Shown here in pieces: positions 1 to 7,787 of a stretch of DNA of 64,000 nt. The translations under genes and the position numbers were made by a program. Position 1 is the first letter of the stretch, and every line of letters starts with the position of its first letter. Below the pieces are notes generated by a model. That model saw only the letters and a program-made list of their open reading frames with translations, did no database searches and was not told where the DNA came from. Source of the stretch: Alphaproteobacteria bacterium (GTDB lineage Bacteria > Pseudomonadota > Alphaproteobacteria > Micropepsales > Micropepsaceae); the NCBI GenBank assembly GCA_947465395.1, contig CANIAL010000009.1:1-64000 (forward strand). The letters run 5' to 3'.

Positions 1-673
1 ATCCGCGCCTGTTGCGCGCGCCGTTGAACCGCGCCGTCCCGGCGCCGAACCCGCCGTTCCGGCCAACACGCCGGTTCGTGGTGGTGGCGCTTCCATGGTG
101 GCGTCGGACGCTGCCTTGGGTTTCCGCCCCTCGGCCGCGCCGCCGCTCAATTCTTCCATCAACCAGTGGGTTTCCGCGCCCATCGTGGCGCGCTATCGCC
201 AGACCGCGTCCAATGCCGGCGTCGCCAATGCGGCGGTTCCCGCCGTGCCGGGCGCGCAGCGTGACAGCGGCTCCAATTCCGTGACGGCCTCCATCGCCGC
301 CATCAGCGGCGGCATGGCCCCCACGGCCGTTGTCTTTTTCGCGGGCGACGGCGCCAGCCTGACCGCCGCTGGCCGCACCCAGATCCGCGCCGCCGTCAAC
401 GCCTTCAAGGCCGATGGCGGCATGGGCACCATCCGGGTGGTGGGCCATGCCGCCAGCCGTACGCCCAACATGAGCGTGGAAAAGCACCTGGAGACGATCT
501 TCGCCAAGTCCCAGGCGCGGGCCAATGCGGTGGCGCAGGAACTGATCCACCAAGGCGTTCCGGCGGGCCGGGTGCTGGTCGAGGCGGTGGGCGACAGCCA
601 GCCCGTCTATTTCGAATCCATGCCCAAGGGCGAAGACGGCAACCGGCGTACCGAAATCTATGTGCAGGGGTGA
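1..673 (+). CDS. OmpA-family C-terminal domain protein (5' end outside window)
   Basis: The reading frame is open from base 2, so the gene starts upstream of the window and only its last 223 or so codons are visible. The N-terminal part is Ala/Pro-rich and probably a linker. The last 110 residues look like an OmpA-like peptidoglycan-binding domain: a VVFFAGDGASLT strand, an ARANAVAQELIHQGV helix region, then a VEAVGDSQPVY loop and the closing NRRTEIYV strand with the paired arginines that typically contact diaminopimelate. This family anchors the outer membrane or envelope complexes to peptidoglycan in the periplasm. A GGTCC hairpin follows the stop. Whether the missing N-terminus is a barrel, lipoprotein or membrane segment cannot be seen. 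Confidence 0.8.
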   Translation, partial: SAPVARAVEPRRPGAEPAVPANTPVRGGGASMVASDAALGFRPSAAPPLNSSINQWVSAPIVARYRQTASNAGVANAAVPAVPGAQRDSGSNSVTASIAAISGGMAPTAVVFFAGDGASLTAAGRTQIRAAVNAFKADGGMGTIRVVGHAASRTPNMSVEKHLETIFAKSQARANAVAQELIHQGVPAGRVLVEAVGDSQPVYFESMPKGEDGNRRTEIYVQG

Positions 674-687
674 GCGCGGCCTTGGCG

Positions 688-707
688 AAAGGTCCAGTGG
701 ACCTTTT
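688..707 (+). terminator. Probable intrinsic terminator after the OmpA-domain gene
   Basis: A perfect 8-bp stem (AAAGGTCC / GGACCTTT) with an AGT loop is followed by a short T run, 15 bp after the stop codon. The U tract is only four bases, so termination may be partial. Confidence 0.5.
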
Positions 708-881
708 GCCCGCGCGAACGCCGCGAGCTAGGGCGAGCGGCCGGAGAGGCGGTGGCGGACTTTCAACGAGCCCTGCAGGGCGTGAATAAAAGCCCTGCTG
801 GTAAAGCGCCGAAATCAATCGAAAAATGATTGCGTCTGAGCGCCAAATCCCCGATTCTCAGGCGTTATCAGGACAATGCCC

Positions 882-2111
882 ATGAATTCCGATTTTTACC
901 GCATCAAGCGGCTGCCGCCCTATATCTTTGAAGAGGTCACGCGCCTGAAGGCGCAGGCGCGCGCGCGCGGCGAAGACATCATTGATTTCGGGATGGGCAA
1001 TCCCGACATGGCCACGCCCGACCATATCGTGGAAAAGCTTTGCGAGACGGCGCGCGATCCGCGTGCGCATCGCTATTCCGCCAGCCGCGGCATCAAGGGG
1101 CTGAGGAAAGCCCATGTCGCCTATTACAAGCGCCGCTTCGGCGTCACGCTTGATCCCGACCGCGAAGTGATCGCGGCGCTGGGATCAAAGGAAGGCTTCG
1201 CCAACCTTGCCATGGCGATCACCGCGCCGGGTGACGTGGTGCTGGTGCCCAATCCCGCCTATCCCATCCATGCTTTCGGTTTCATCCTGGCGGGCGCTGC
1301 CATTCGGCATATCCCCGCCACCTCGCCGGAAGAATATCTCAGCGCCCTCAGCCGGGCGGCGCGCCATTCGGTGCCGTCGCCGCTGGCGCTGGTGGTGAAT
1401 TATCCCTCCAATCCAACGGCGCAAGTTGTCGGGTTGGATTTCTACAAAGAGATCGTGCGCTTCGCCAAGAAGCACGAGATCTGGGTGCTGTCGGACCTGG
1501 CCTATGCCGACATCTATTTTGACGACAATCCGCCACCTTCCATCCTGGAAGTGGATGGCGCCAAGGATATCGCCATCGAATTCCAGTCGCTGTCGAAAAC
1601 CTATTCCATGCCCGGCTGGCGCATGGGCTTCGCGGCGGGCAATGAAAAGCTGATCGGCGCGCTGGCGCGCATCAAGTCGTATCTGGACTATGGCGCTTTC
1701 ACGCCCATCCAGGTGGCCGCCGCCGCGGCCCTGAACGGGTCGCAGGATTGCGTGGATGATGTGCGCGCACTTTATAAATCGCGCCGCGACGTGCTGGTGA
1801 AAAGCATGGCGCAGGCGGGCTGGGACATTCCAGCGCCCCCGGCTTCCATGTTCGCCTGGGCGCCGGTGCCGGAAAAATACCGCGAGCTTGGCTCGATGGA
1901 GTTCGCCAAGGACTTGCTGATCCATGCCAAGGTTGCGGTGTCGCCCGGCATCGGCTTTGGCGAATATGGCGAAGGCTATGTGCGCGTGGCGCTGGTGGAA
2001 AATGAACACCGCATCCGCCAGGCGGCGCGCAACGTGAAGAAATTCCTGGCCATGGGCGGCAATGGCGCACCGGCTGAACCTGCTCCCGCTGAACTGGTCA
2101 AAGCGAAGTGA
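882..2111 (+). CDS. alaC: PLP-dependent class I/II aminotransferase (AlaC / LL-DAP-aminotransferase-like)
   Basis: A 409-residue fold-type I aminotransferase. Visible marks are the FGMGNPD N-terminal segment, PNPAYP, NYPSNPT (cofactor-binding Asn), SDLAYADIYF (Asp contacting the pyridine nitrogen), the Schiff-base lysine in SLSKTYSMPGWRMGF near residue 239, and the carboxylate-binding Arg in GYVRVAL. Homologues are annotated AlaC, aspartate aminotransferase or LL-diaminopimelate aminotransferase, so substrate is uncertain. An AGGA ribosome site eight bases before the second ATG (882) favours it over the ATG at 876. The stop overlaps the GTG of hom by GTGA, indicating a coupled operon feeding the aspartate-family amino acids. 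Confidence 0.88.
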   Translation: MNSDFYRIKRLPPYIFEEVTRLKAQARARGEDIIDFGMGNPDMATPDHIVEKLCETARDPRAHRYSASRGIKGLRKAHVAYYKRRFGVTLDPDREVIAALGSKEGFANLAMAITAPGDVVLVPNPAYPIHAFGFILAGAAIRHIPATSPEEYLSALSRAARHSVPSPLALVVNYPSNPTAQVVGLDFYKEIVRFAKKHEIWVLSDLAYADIYFDDNPPPSILEVDGAKDIAIEFQSLSKTYSMPGWRMGFAAGNEKLIGALARIKSYLDYGAFTPIQVAAAAALNGSQDCVDDVRALYKSRRDVLVKSMAQAGWDIPAPPASMFAWAPVPEKYRELGSMEFAKDLLIHAKVAVSPGIGFGEYGEGYVRVALVENEHRIRQAARNVKKFLAMGGNGAPAEPAPAELVKAK

Positions 2112-3388
2112 CAGCGCCCTTGAAAATCGCCATCGCGGGCCTTGGCACCGTGGGCGGCGGCGTGGTCAAGGCGCTGGCCGAACGCGGGGACGAACTTTTC
2201 GCGCGCGCAGGCCGCAAGATTGAGATTGTCGGCGTTTCCGCCCGCGATCCCAAAAAGGCGCGCGGCTTTGCCGTTTCCGGTTTCACCGCCGATCCCGTCG
2301 CATTGGCGTCGGGCAATGCCGATGTGATCGTGGAACTGATCGGTGGCGAGGACGGCGTGGCGCTGGCGCTGGTGGAAGCGGCGCTGGCCAACAAGAAGCA
2401 TGTGGTGACCGCCAACAAGGCGCTGCTGGCCAAGCATGGCCGCAAGCTGGCGCTGCTGGCGGAAAAGAATGGCGTGCAGCTGAAGTTCGAGGCGGCGGTG
2501 GCGGGCGGCATCCCCATCGTCAAGACCTTGCGCGAGGCGCTGATCTCCCAGCCGGTCAATGCGGTCAAGGGCATCCTCAACGGCACCTGCAATTACATTC
2601 TCACCGAAATGGAAACCAGTGGCGCGCCTTTCGCCGAAGTGCTGGCCGAGGCGCAGCGCCTTGGCTATGCCGAGGCCGATCCGGCGCTGGACGTGGGCGG
2701 CGGCGACACGGCGCACAAGCTGGCGCTGCTTTCCACCCTGGCTTTTGGCGTGGTGCCCGACACGGGCAGCATGACGGTGGAAGGCATCAGCGCCATCACG
2801 CCCGAAGATATCGGTTTTGCGCGCGAGTTCGGTTTCCGCATCAAGCTTCTGGGCGTGGCTCGCCGCACCAAATCCGGCATTGACCAGAAAGTGCACCTGT
2901 CCATGGTGCGGGCGCGCTCGCCTTTGGCGCATGTCGAAGGCGCAGCCAATGCCGTCCTGGTGGATGCGGGCGCGGCGGGGTCGTTCTTTTTCTCCGGCCG
3001 CGGCGCGGGCGAGGCGCCCACCGCATCCGCCGTCATCGCCGACATCGTGGAAGTGGCGCGCGGTGCCTTTGCGCCCGTCTTTGGCCGCCCCGCCGACACG
3101 CTGGAATCCAAACCCACCGCGGCGGGCAGCACTGTCTCGGCCTGGTATCTGCGCTTTGAAGTGCTGGATTTGCCGGGCGTGCTGGCGGAAATCGCGGGCC
3201 ATCTGTCCCAGGCCAAGGTTTCCATCGAAAGCATGATCCAGCGGGGCCGTGCCCATGGCGAACCTGTCTCGATTGTCATGATTACCCACGAAACCGCACA
3301 GGACAGCGTGGAACGCGCCTTGAAGGCCATTGCCGGCTCGGACAAGGTGCGCGCACGTCCGTGTATGATTCCCATGGAGGCGGCGTAA
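2108..3388 (+). CDS. hom: Homoserine dehydrogenase
   Basis: 426 residues. It reduces aspartate semialdehyde to homoserine, the branch step toward threonine and methionine, in the cytoplasm. The N-terminal Rossmann domain has GLGTVGGGVV near residue 10. The catalytic region contains the TANKALLAKHG motif, GGIPIVKTLRE and GILNGTCNYILTEM. The conserved DPALDVGGGDTAHKLALL segment follows, and residues from about 345 form a C-terminal ACT domain (FEVLDLPGVLAEIAGHL), which in this family mediates feedback control by threonine. Start is GTG, overlapping the stop of the upstream aminotransferase. glpX begins 33 bp after the stop. Family length and motif content are complete. Confidence 0.97.
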   Translation: MTAPLKIAIAGLGTVGGGVVKALAERGDELFARAGRKIEIVGVSARDPKKARGFAVSGFTADPVALASGNADVIVELIGGEDGVALALVEAALANKKHVVTANKALLAKHGRKLALLAEKNGVQLKFEAAVAGGIPIVKTLREALISQPVNAVKGILNGTCNYILTEMETSGAPFAEVLAEAQRLGYAEADPALDVGGGDTAHKLALLSTLAFGVVPDTGSMTVEGISAITPEDIGFAREFGFRIKLLGVARRTKSGIDQKVHLSMVRARSPLAHVEGAANAVLVDAGAAGSFFFSGRGAGEAPTASAVIADIVEVARGAFAPVFGRPADTLESKPTAAGSTVSAWYLRFEVLDLPGVLAEIAGHLSQAKVSIESMIQRGRAHGEPVSIVMITHETAQDSVERALKAIAGSDKVRARPCMIPMEAA

Positions 3389-3421
3389 GCCGCCGACACA
3401 GAAATAATGGAAGCAGCATAA

Positions 3422-4399
3422 ATGACGCTTGTTCGCCCCCCCGAGATGCTTTCGCCCCTGGACCGCGCCTTTGCGCTGGAGGCCGTGCGCGTCACCGAAG
3501 CCGCCGCCATCGCCGCCTATGCCCAGATCGGGCGCGGCAACGAACATGACGCCGACCAGGCTGCCGTGGAAGCCATGCGCGCCGCGTTTAACGCGCTGCC
3601 CATCGACGGCACGGTGGTAATCGGCGAGGGTGAGCGCGACGAAGCCCCCATGCTCTTCATTGGCGAAAAAGTGGGGCAGGGCGGCCTGGCGGTGGATATC
3701 GCGCTGGACCCGCTGGAAGGCACCACGCTGACCGCAAAAGCCATGGCGAACGCGCTGGCGGTGATGGCGATGGCCGAACCCGGCACCATGCTGAACGCGC
3801 CCGACACCTATATGGACAAGATCGCCATTGGCCCCGGATTTAAAGACGGGCTGGTGGACCTGGATGCCGACACGGGCGACAACATCAACGCCCTGGCGGA
3901 AGCCAAAGGCGTCAAGCCGAACGAGATCACCGCCATGGTGATGGACCGCCCCCGGCACGAGGCGCTGATCGCCCGCATCCGCAAGGCGGGCGCGAAGGTC
4001 AAACTGATCACCGACGGCGACGTGGCAGGCGTGATCGAAACCACCGATGCCTCGACCGGCGTGGACATCTATATCGGCACCGGCGGCGCGCCCGAAGGCG
4101 TGCTGGCGGCGGCGGCGCTTCGCTGCGTGGGCGGCCAGATGCAGGGCCGCCTGGTTTTCCGCAACGATGATGAGCGCGCTCGCGCCGCAAAATGGGGCGT
4201 CACGGACCTGGCCCGCAAATATTCCCTGCACGAGCTGGTGTCGGGCGACGTGGTTTTTTCCGCCACCGGCGTCACCGACGGCGCCATGCTGCGCGGCGTG
4301 CACCGTGTGGGCGAATATATCACCACCGAAAGCGTGGTGATGCGCTCGGCCACCGGCACGGTGCGCTGGATCCGGGCCCGCCATCGCCGCAGTGATTGA
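3422..4399 (+). CDS. glpX: Class II fructose-1,6-bisphosphatase
   Basis: 325 residues of the GlpX family. It hydrolyses fructose-1,6-bisphosphate to fructose-6-phosphate in gluconeogenesis. The metal-binding signatures GEGERDEAPML and DPLEGTTLTAKA of the Li-sensitive phosphatase superfamily are intact, as are DRPRHEALI, ITDGDVAG and the GTGGAPEGVLAAAAL sugar-binding loop. A GGAAGC-type ribosome site precedes the ATG. The last eight bases overlap the GTG start of recJ, so glpX and recJ are probably translated from one message with hom. The order aminotransferase-hom-glpX-recJ is a common alphaproteobacterial arrangement. Confidence 0.96.
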   Translation: MTLVRPPEMLSPLDRAFALEAVRVTEAAAIAAYAQIGRGNEHDADQAAVEAMRAAFNALPIDGTVVIGEGERDEAPMLFIGEKVGQGGLAVDIALDPLEGTTLTAKAMANALAVMAMAEPGTMLNAPDTYMDKIAIGPGFKDGLVDLDADTGDNINALAEAKGVKPNEITAMVMDRPRHEALIARIRKAGAKVKLITDGDVAGVIETTDASTGVDIYIGTGGAPEGVLAAAALRCVGGQMQGRLVFRNDDERARAAKWGVTDLARKYSLHELVSGDVVFSATGVTDGAMLRGVHRVGEYITTESVVMRSATGTVRWIRARHRRSD

Positions 4400-6176
4400 T
4401 ACCGCTCCCCGGCCTGATGCCGCGCTGGGCGTGGCGCGGTCCTTTTCCGGCAGGCGCTGGCATCTGCCCATGGGCGATGAGGCGCTGGCCACCAGCCTGA
4501 TGCGCGAACTCAATCTGTCGCCGGTGCTGGCGCGGCTGCTGGCGTCGCGGGGCGTGTCGCTGGCCGATGCGCCGGATTATCTGGGTCCCACGCTTCGCAA
4601 GTTCTTGCCAGATCCTTTCAGCTTGCAGGATATGGACATCGCGGTGACCCGCGCCGCCGCCGCGCTGGCGGCGGGTGAGCGCATCGCCGTGCTGGGCGAT
4701 TATGACGTGGACGGGTCGGTGTCTGCCGCATTGCTGGGCGATTTCCTGGGCGGCATCGGCGCTAGCCCACGCATCTATATTCCCGACCGCATGTCGGAAG
4801 GCTATGGCCCCTCGGTTGCGGCCATGCAGGCGCTGAAGGCCGAGGGCGCATCGCTGGTGATAACGGTGGATTGCGGGGCGGCGGGCGGCGCGCCTTTCGC
4901 GGCGGCGCGTGAGCTTCAAATGGATGTGGCGGTGCTGGATCATCACCGGGTGGAAATGCGGCCCGATGCCCTGGCGCATGTAAACCCCAACGGTCCGGGC
5001 GACACATCGGGGCTGGGCCATCTTTGCGCGGCGGGCGTGGTGTTCCTGTTTCTGGTGGCGCTGAACCGGCGGCTGGACGAAAACGGTTTTTATGCGACAC
5101 GCAATCTGGAAAAGCCCGACCTGCGCCGGTTGCTGGACATGGTGGGGCTGGCCACGGTCTGTGACGTGGTTCCGCTGACCGGCGTCAACCGCGCCTTTGT
5201 GCGCCAGGGCCTGTCGGTGCTGTCGCGGCTGGAACGGCCGGGCCTCGCCGCACTGGCGGCCGTGGCGAAAGCATCGCCGCCCTTCACGCCCTATCACCTG
5301 GGCTTTGTCTTTGGTCCGCGCATCAATGCGGGTGGCCGGGTCGGGCGTTCCACGCTTGGCGCGGATTTGCTGACAGCGCAGGCCGACGCCGCGCCGGGCT
5401 TCGCGGGCCAGCTTGATATGCACAACCGCGAGCGCCGCGAGATCGAGAAGCTGATCCTGGAAGAGGCCATCGCCATGGCCGCCATCCAGGGCAATGCGCC
5501 TTTCCTGCTGGTGTCGAATGACGGCTGGCATCCCGGCGTGGTGGGCATCGTGGCCGGGCGGCTGAAAGAGCGTTTCGCGCGGCCCGCTTTCGTGGCCGGG
5601 TTTGAAGGCGGCATGGGGCGCGGCTCTGCCCGCTCCGTTCCCGGCCTTGATATCGGCCGCATGGTCCGCGCGGCGCGGGAGCAGGGCCTGATCGAGGCGG
5701 GCGGCGGCCATGCCATGGCGGCGGGCTTCACCCTGGCCGCGCAACAACTGGATGGCTTTCGCAAATTCCTGGAATCCGCCTTCACGGGTGCCGATGCGGC
5801 GCTGGATGCCGCCCATGAACTGGCGCTGGACGCGGTGTCGTCGCCCGCTGCCGCCACGCCTGCGCTGGTGGAAGAAATCTCCGCCGCCGGTCCCTATGGC
5901 GCGGGCAATGCCGAGCCGGTGCTGGCCTTTGCCGATGTGAAGGTGGCCTATGCCGATGTGGTGGGCGGCGATCATGTGAAATTGCGCCTGCAGGGCGGCG
6001 ACGGCACCATGATGGACGCGATTGCCTTTCGCGCCATGGGCACAAAGCTGGGCGAGGGCTTGCTGGCGTCGCGGGGAAAGGCGATCCATGTCGCGGGCCG
6101 CCTGAAAGCCGATGAATGGAACGGAAGAATTCGCGCGCAGCTTCAGGTCGAAGACGCGGCCCCCGCCACCGGCTAA
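4392..6176 (+). CDS. recJ: Single-stranded-DNA-specific exonuclease RecJ
   Basis: 594 residues, a 5'-3' exonuclease on single-stranded DNA used in RecF-pathway recombination and mismatch/base-excision repair. The DHH phosphoesterase core carries LGDYDVDGS near residue 105 and VLDHHR near residue 180, with the Mn-binding aspartates and histidines present. GPRINAGGR lies in the middle and the DHHA1 part has GGGHAMAAGFTL (about residues 435-446). A C-terminal OB-like RecJ domain follows (YADVVGGDHVKLRL). Start is GTG inside the 3' end of glpX. Length and motif order match full-length RecJ. Confidence 0.96.
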   Translation: MIDTAPRPDAALGVARSFSGRRWHLPMGDEALATSLMRELNLSPVLARLLASRGVSLADAPDYLGPTLRKFLPDPFSLQDMDIAVTRAAAALAAGERIAVLGDYDVDGSVSAALLGDFLGGIGASPRIYIPDRMSEGYGPSVAAMQALKAEGASLVITVDCGAAGGAPFAAARELQMDVAVLDHHRVEMRPDALAHVNPNGPGDTSGLGHLCAAGVVFLFLVALNRRLDENGFYATRNLEKPDLRRLLDMVGLATVCDVVPLTGVNRAFVRQGLSVLSRLERPGLAALAAVAKASPPFTPYHLGFVFGPRINAGGRVGRSTLGADLLTAQADAAPGFAGQLDMHNRERREIEKLILEEAIAMAAIQGNAPFLLVSNDGWHPGVVGIVAGRLKERFARPAFVAGFEGGMGRGSARSVPGLDIGRMVRAAREQGLIEAGGGHAMAAGFTLAAQQLDGFRKFLESAFTGADAALDAAHELALDAVSSPAAATPALVEEISAAGPYGAGNAEPVLAFADVKVAYADVVGGDHVKLRLQGGDGTMMDAIAFRAMGTKLGEGLLASRGKAIHVAGRLKADEWNGRIRAQLQVEDAAPATG

Positions 6177-6257
6177 TGCGTCTCAATCGTTTCTGGCGCG
6201 ACTATTTTGCGCGCGCCTCGACCTGCGATAGCATTGCCCCGAAGCGGGGCGCATCAC

Positions 6258-7049
6258 ATGACAAAACGCAATCTGCTGGCGATGCCGGTGGTTTTCCTGC
6301 TGGCCGTGTCCGCGCCCGCATGGGCCTTGTCCGACGAGATACAGGTCTATACCGGCGATGTCGCGCCGGTGGGCGTGTTCAATCTGACCTGGCACAACAA
6401 TTACACGCCGGATGGATTGAAGCTGCCGGATTTTCCCGCCGGGCTGGTGGATAACCGCTCTTTCAGCGGCGTCACCGAATGGGCCTATGGCGTGACGCCT
6501 TGGTTCGAGGCGGGGCTTTATCTGCCGCTCTATGCTGTATCCAGCAATCGCGGCGCGCAGGTCAACGGCTTCAAGCTGCGTACCCTGTTCGTCAACCCGG
6601 ACAATCCCACCAGCAATTTCTATTACGGGATCAATTTCGAGTTCAGCTACAACGCCCGGCACTGGGACGAAGATCGCATGACCGGCGAGATACGCCCCAT
6701 CATCGGCTATCATTTCGGCGACGTCAGCATCACCATCAATCCCATCCTGGACAACAGCTATCATGGCCTGTCGCGGCTGGACTTCTCGCCCGCCACCCGC
6801 ATTGACTATGCCTTCAGCAGGGACACCAGCATCGCGCTGGAGGAATATGACGATTTCGGCGAATTGCGCGGCTTCACGCCCCGCGACCAGCAATCCCACC
6901 AGCTGTTCGCGGTGGTGGACCATAATTTCGGCGCGCTTGCGGTGGAAGGCGGCGTCGGCTTCGGGCTTACGCCGGGAAGCGACAATCTGACGCTCAAGCT
7001 GATCCTGTCACAGGACCTGAACGGGCTGCAGGGCCTGTTCCGCCGCTAG
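6258..7049 (+). CDS. Exported outer-membrane-like protein of unknown function
   Basis: 263 residues from the ATG at 6258, chosen because it begins a clear signal peptide (MTKRN, hydrophobic LLAMPVVFLLAVSAPAWA, cleavage after AWA). The mature part has alternating polar and aromatic residues, many short Tyr/Phe strands, and ends in GLFRR. This is the look of a small beta-barrel or beta-rich outer-membrane protein. No named domain was recognised. It may belong to the broad set of alphaproteobacterial outer-membrane proteins of unknown function. It sits 81 bp after recJ and 41 bp before a PAP2-family membrane protein on the same strand, and the two may be cotranscribed. Confidence 0.65.
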   Translation: MTKRNLLAMPVVFLLAVSAPAWALSDEIQVYTGDVAPVGVFNLTWHNNYTPDGLKLPDFPAGLVDNRSFSGVTEWAYGVTPWFEAGLYLPLYAVSSNRGAQVNGFKLRTLFVNPDNPTSNFYYGINFEFSYNARHWDEDRMTGEIRPIIGYHFGDVSITINPILDNSYHGLSRLDFSPATRIDYAFSRDTSIALEEYDDFGELRGFTPRDQQSHQLFAVVDHNFGALAVEGGVGFGLTPGSDNLTLKLILSQDLNGLQGLFRR

Positions 7050-7090
7050 CATTTGCGCCATAGCTTGTGCGCTTGAAAAGGAACCCGGAT

Positions 7091-7633
7091 ATGCGGCGGC
7101 GAATATTGGCATGTGCGATGATGCTGCTGGCGGCGTCGCCTGCGCTTGCGAAGGAAAACAAGACCATCACCACGCTTGGCACCGGCGTCGCCATCGCCGT
7201 GCCGGTGATCGCGGGCTTTATCACCATTGAAAAACACGACTGGAAAGGCACCGCGCAGCTGGGCGTGGAGACCATCCTGACGGTGGGAACGGCGCTGGCG
7301 CTGAAGGAAATCGTGCGGGAGCGGCGGCCCGACGGGTCTGACTTCCAGTCCTTCCCGTCCGACACCACGGCGCTGTCGGCCTCTGGCTCGGCTTTTTTGT
7401 GGGCGCGCTATGGCTGGCGCTATGGCTTGCCCGCCATGGCCGCCACGCAGTTCGTGTCCTATTCGCGGGTGCAGGCCGACAAGCATCACTGGTACGACAC
7501 CTTGGCCAGTTCGGCCATGGCGGCGGGCTATGCCTATGTCTTCACCACGCCGTTCAAGCAGCGCTACAACATCAACACCAGCCTGCAGGCCACGCCGGAC
7601 AGCGCCTTTGTGCAGCTCTCCTATAATTGGTGA
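7091..7633 (+). CDS. PAP2-family phosphatase-like protein with altered second motif
   Basis: 180 residues from the ATG at 7091, which has an AAAAGGA ribosome site; an upstream GTG at 7067 is less likely. It has a signal peptide or first membrane segment (MRRRILACAMMLLAASPALA). Motif C1 of the PAP2 superfamily (KX6RP) is present as KEIVRERRP. Motif C3 (SRX5HX3D) is present as SRVQADKHHWYD, including the nucleophilic His. Motif C2, normally PSGH, reads FPSDTTA, so the general-acid histidine is missing. The protein may be a weakened or non-classical lipid/undecaprenyl phosphatase, or may have lost activity. A strong terminator follows directly. Confidence 0.8.
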   Translation: MRRRILACAMMLLAASPALAKENKTITTLGTGVAIAVPVIAGFITIEKHDWKGTAQLGVETILTVGTALALKEIVRERRPDGSDFQSFPSDTTALSASGSAFLWARYGWRYGLPAMAATQFVSYSRVQADKHHWYDTLASSAMAAGYAYVFTTPFKQRYNINTSLQATPDSAFVQLSYNW

Positions 7634-7640
7634 GGCAAGA

Positions 7641-7674
7641 AAAAAGCGCCCCATCTTGCGATGAGGCGCTTTTT
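7641..7674 (+). terminator. Intrinsic terminator after PAP2 gene
   Basis: A 10-bp stem AAAAAGCGCC / GGCGCTTTTT encloses a smaller CATC/GATG stem with a TTGC tip. T-rich on both strands, it can act bidirectionally between the (+) PAP2 gene and the (-) aminotransferase. Confidence 0.85.
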
Positions 7675-7679
7675 AATGA

Positions 7680-7780
7680 CCCCCTCCGGTTTCAGCTTCC
7701 GCTCGGCTCCCAAGAGGTCGCCTTCGCTCGCTGAAACCACCTCCCCTCTTGTGCGCTTCGCGCACGAAGGGGAGGAGGGT
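7680..7780 (+). repeat. Intergenic palindromic element, full copy 1
   Basis: Starts CCCCTCCGGTTTCAGC, continues CTCGGCTCCCAAGAGGTCGCC, closes the first stem with GCTGAAACC, then forms CCTCCCC...GGGGAGG capped by GTGCGC-TTC-GCGCAC (7751-7765). The same architecture recurs near 41.3, 50.4 and 61.9 kb, with diverged copies elsewhere. It lies between two converging transcription units. Confidence 0.85.
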
Positions 7781-7787
7781 TCGGTGT

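Noticed and set aside
1976-4513. Very long (-) frame opposite hom and glpX
   Set aside because: Antisense shadow with a low-complexity translation; both (+) genes are certain.
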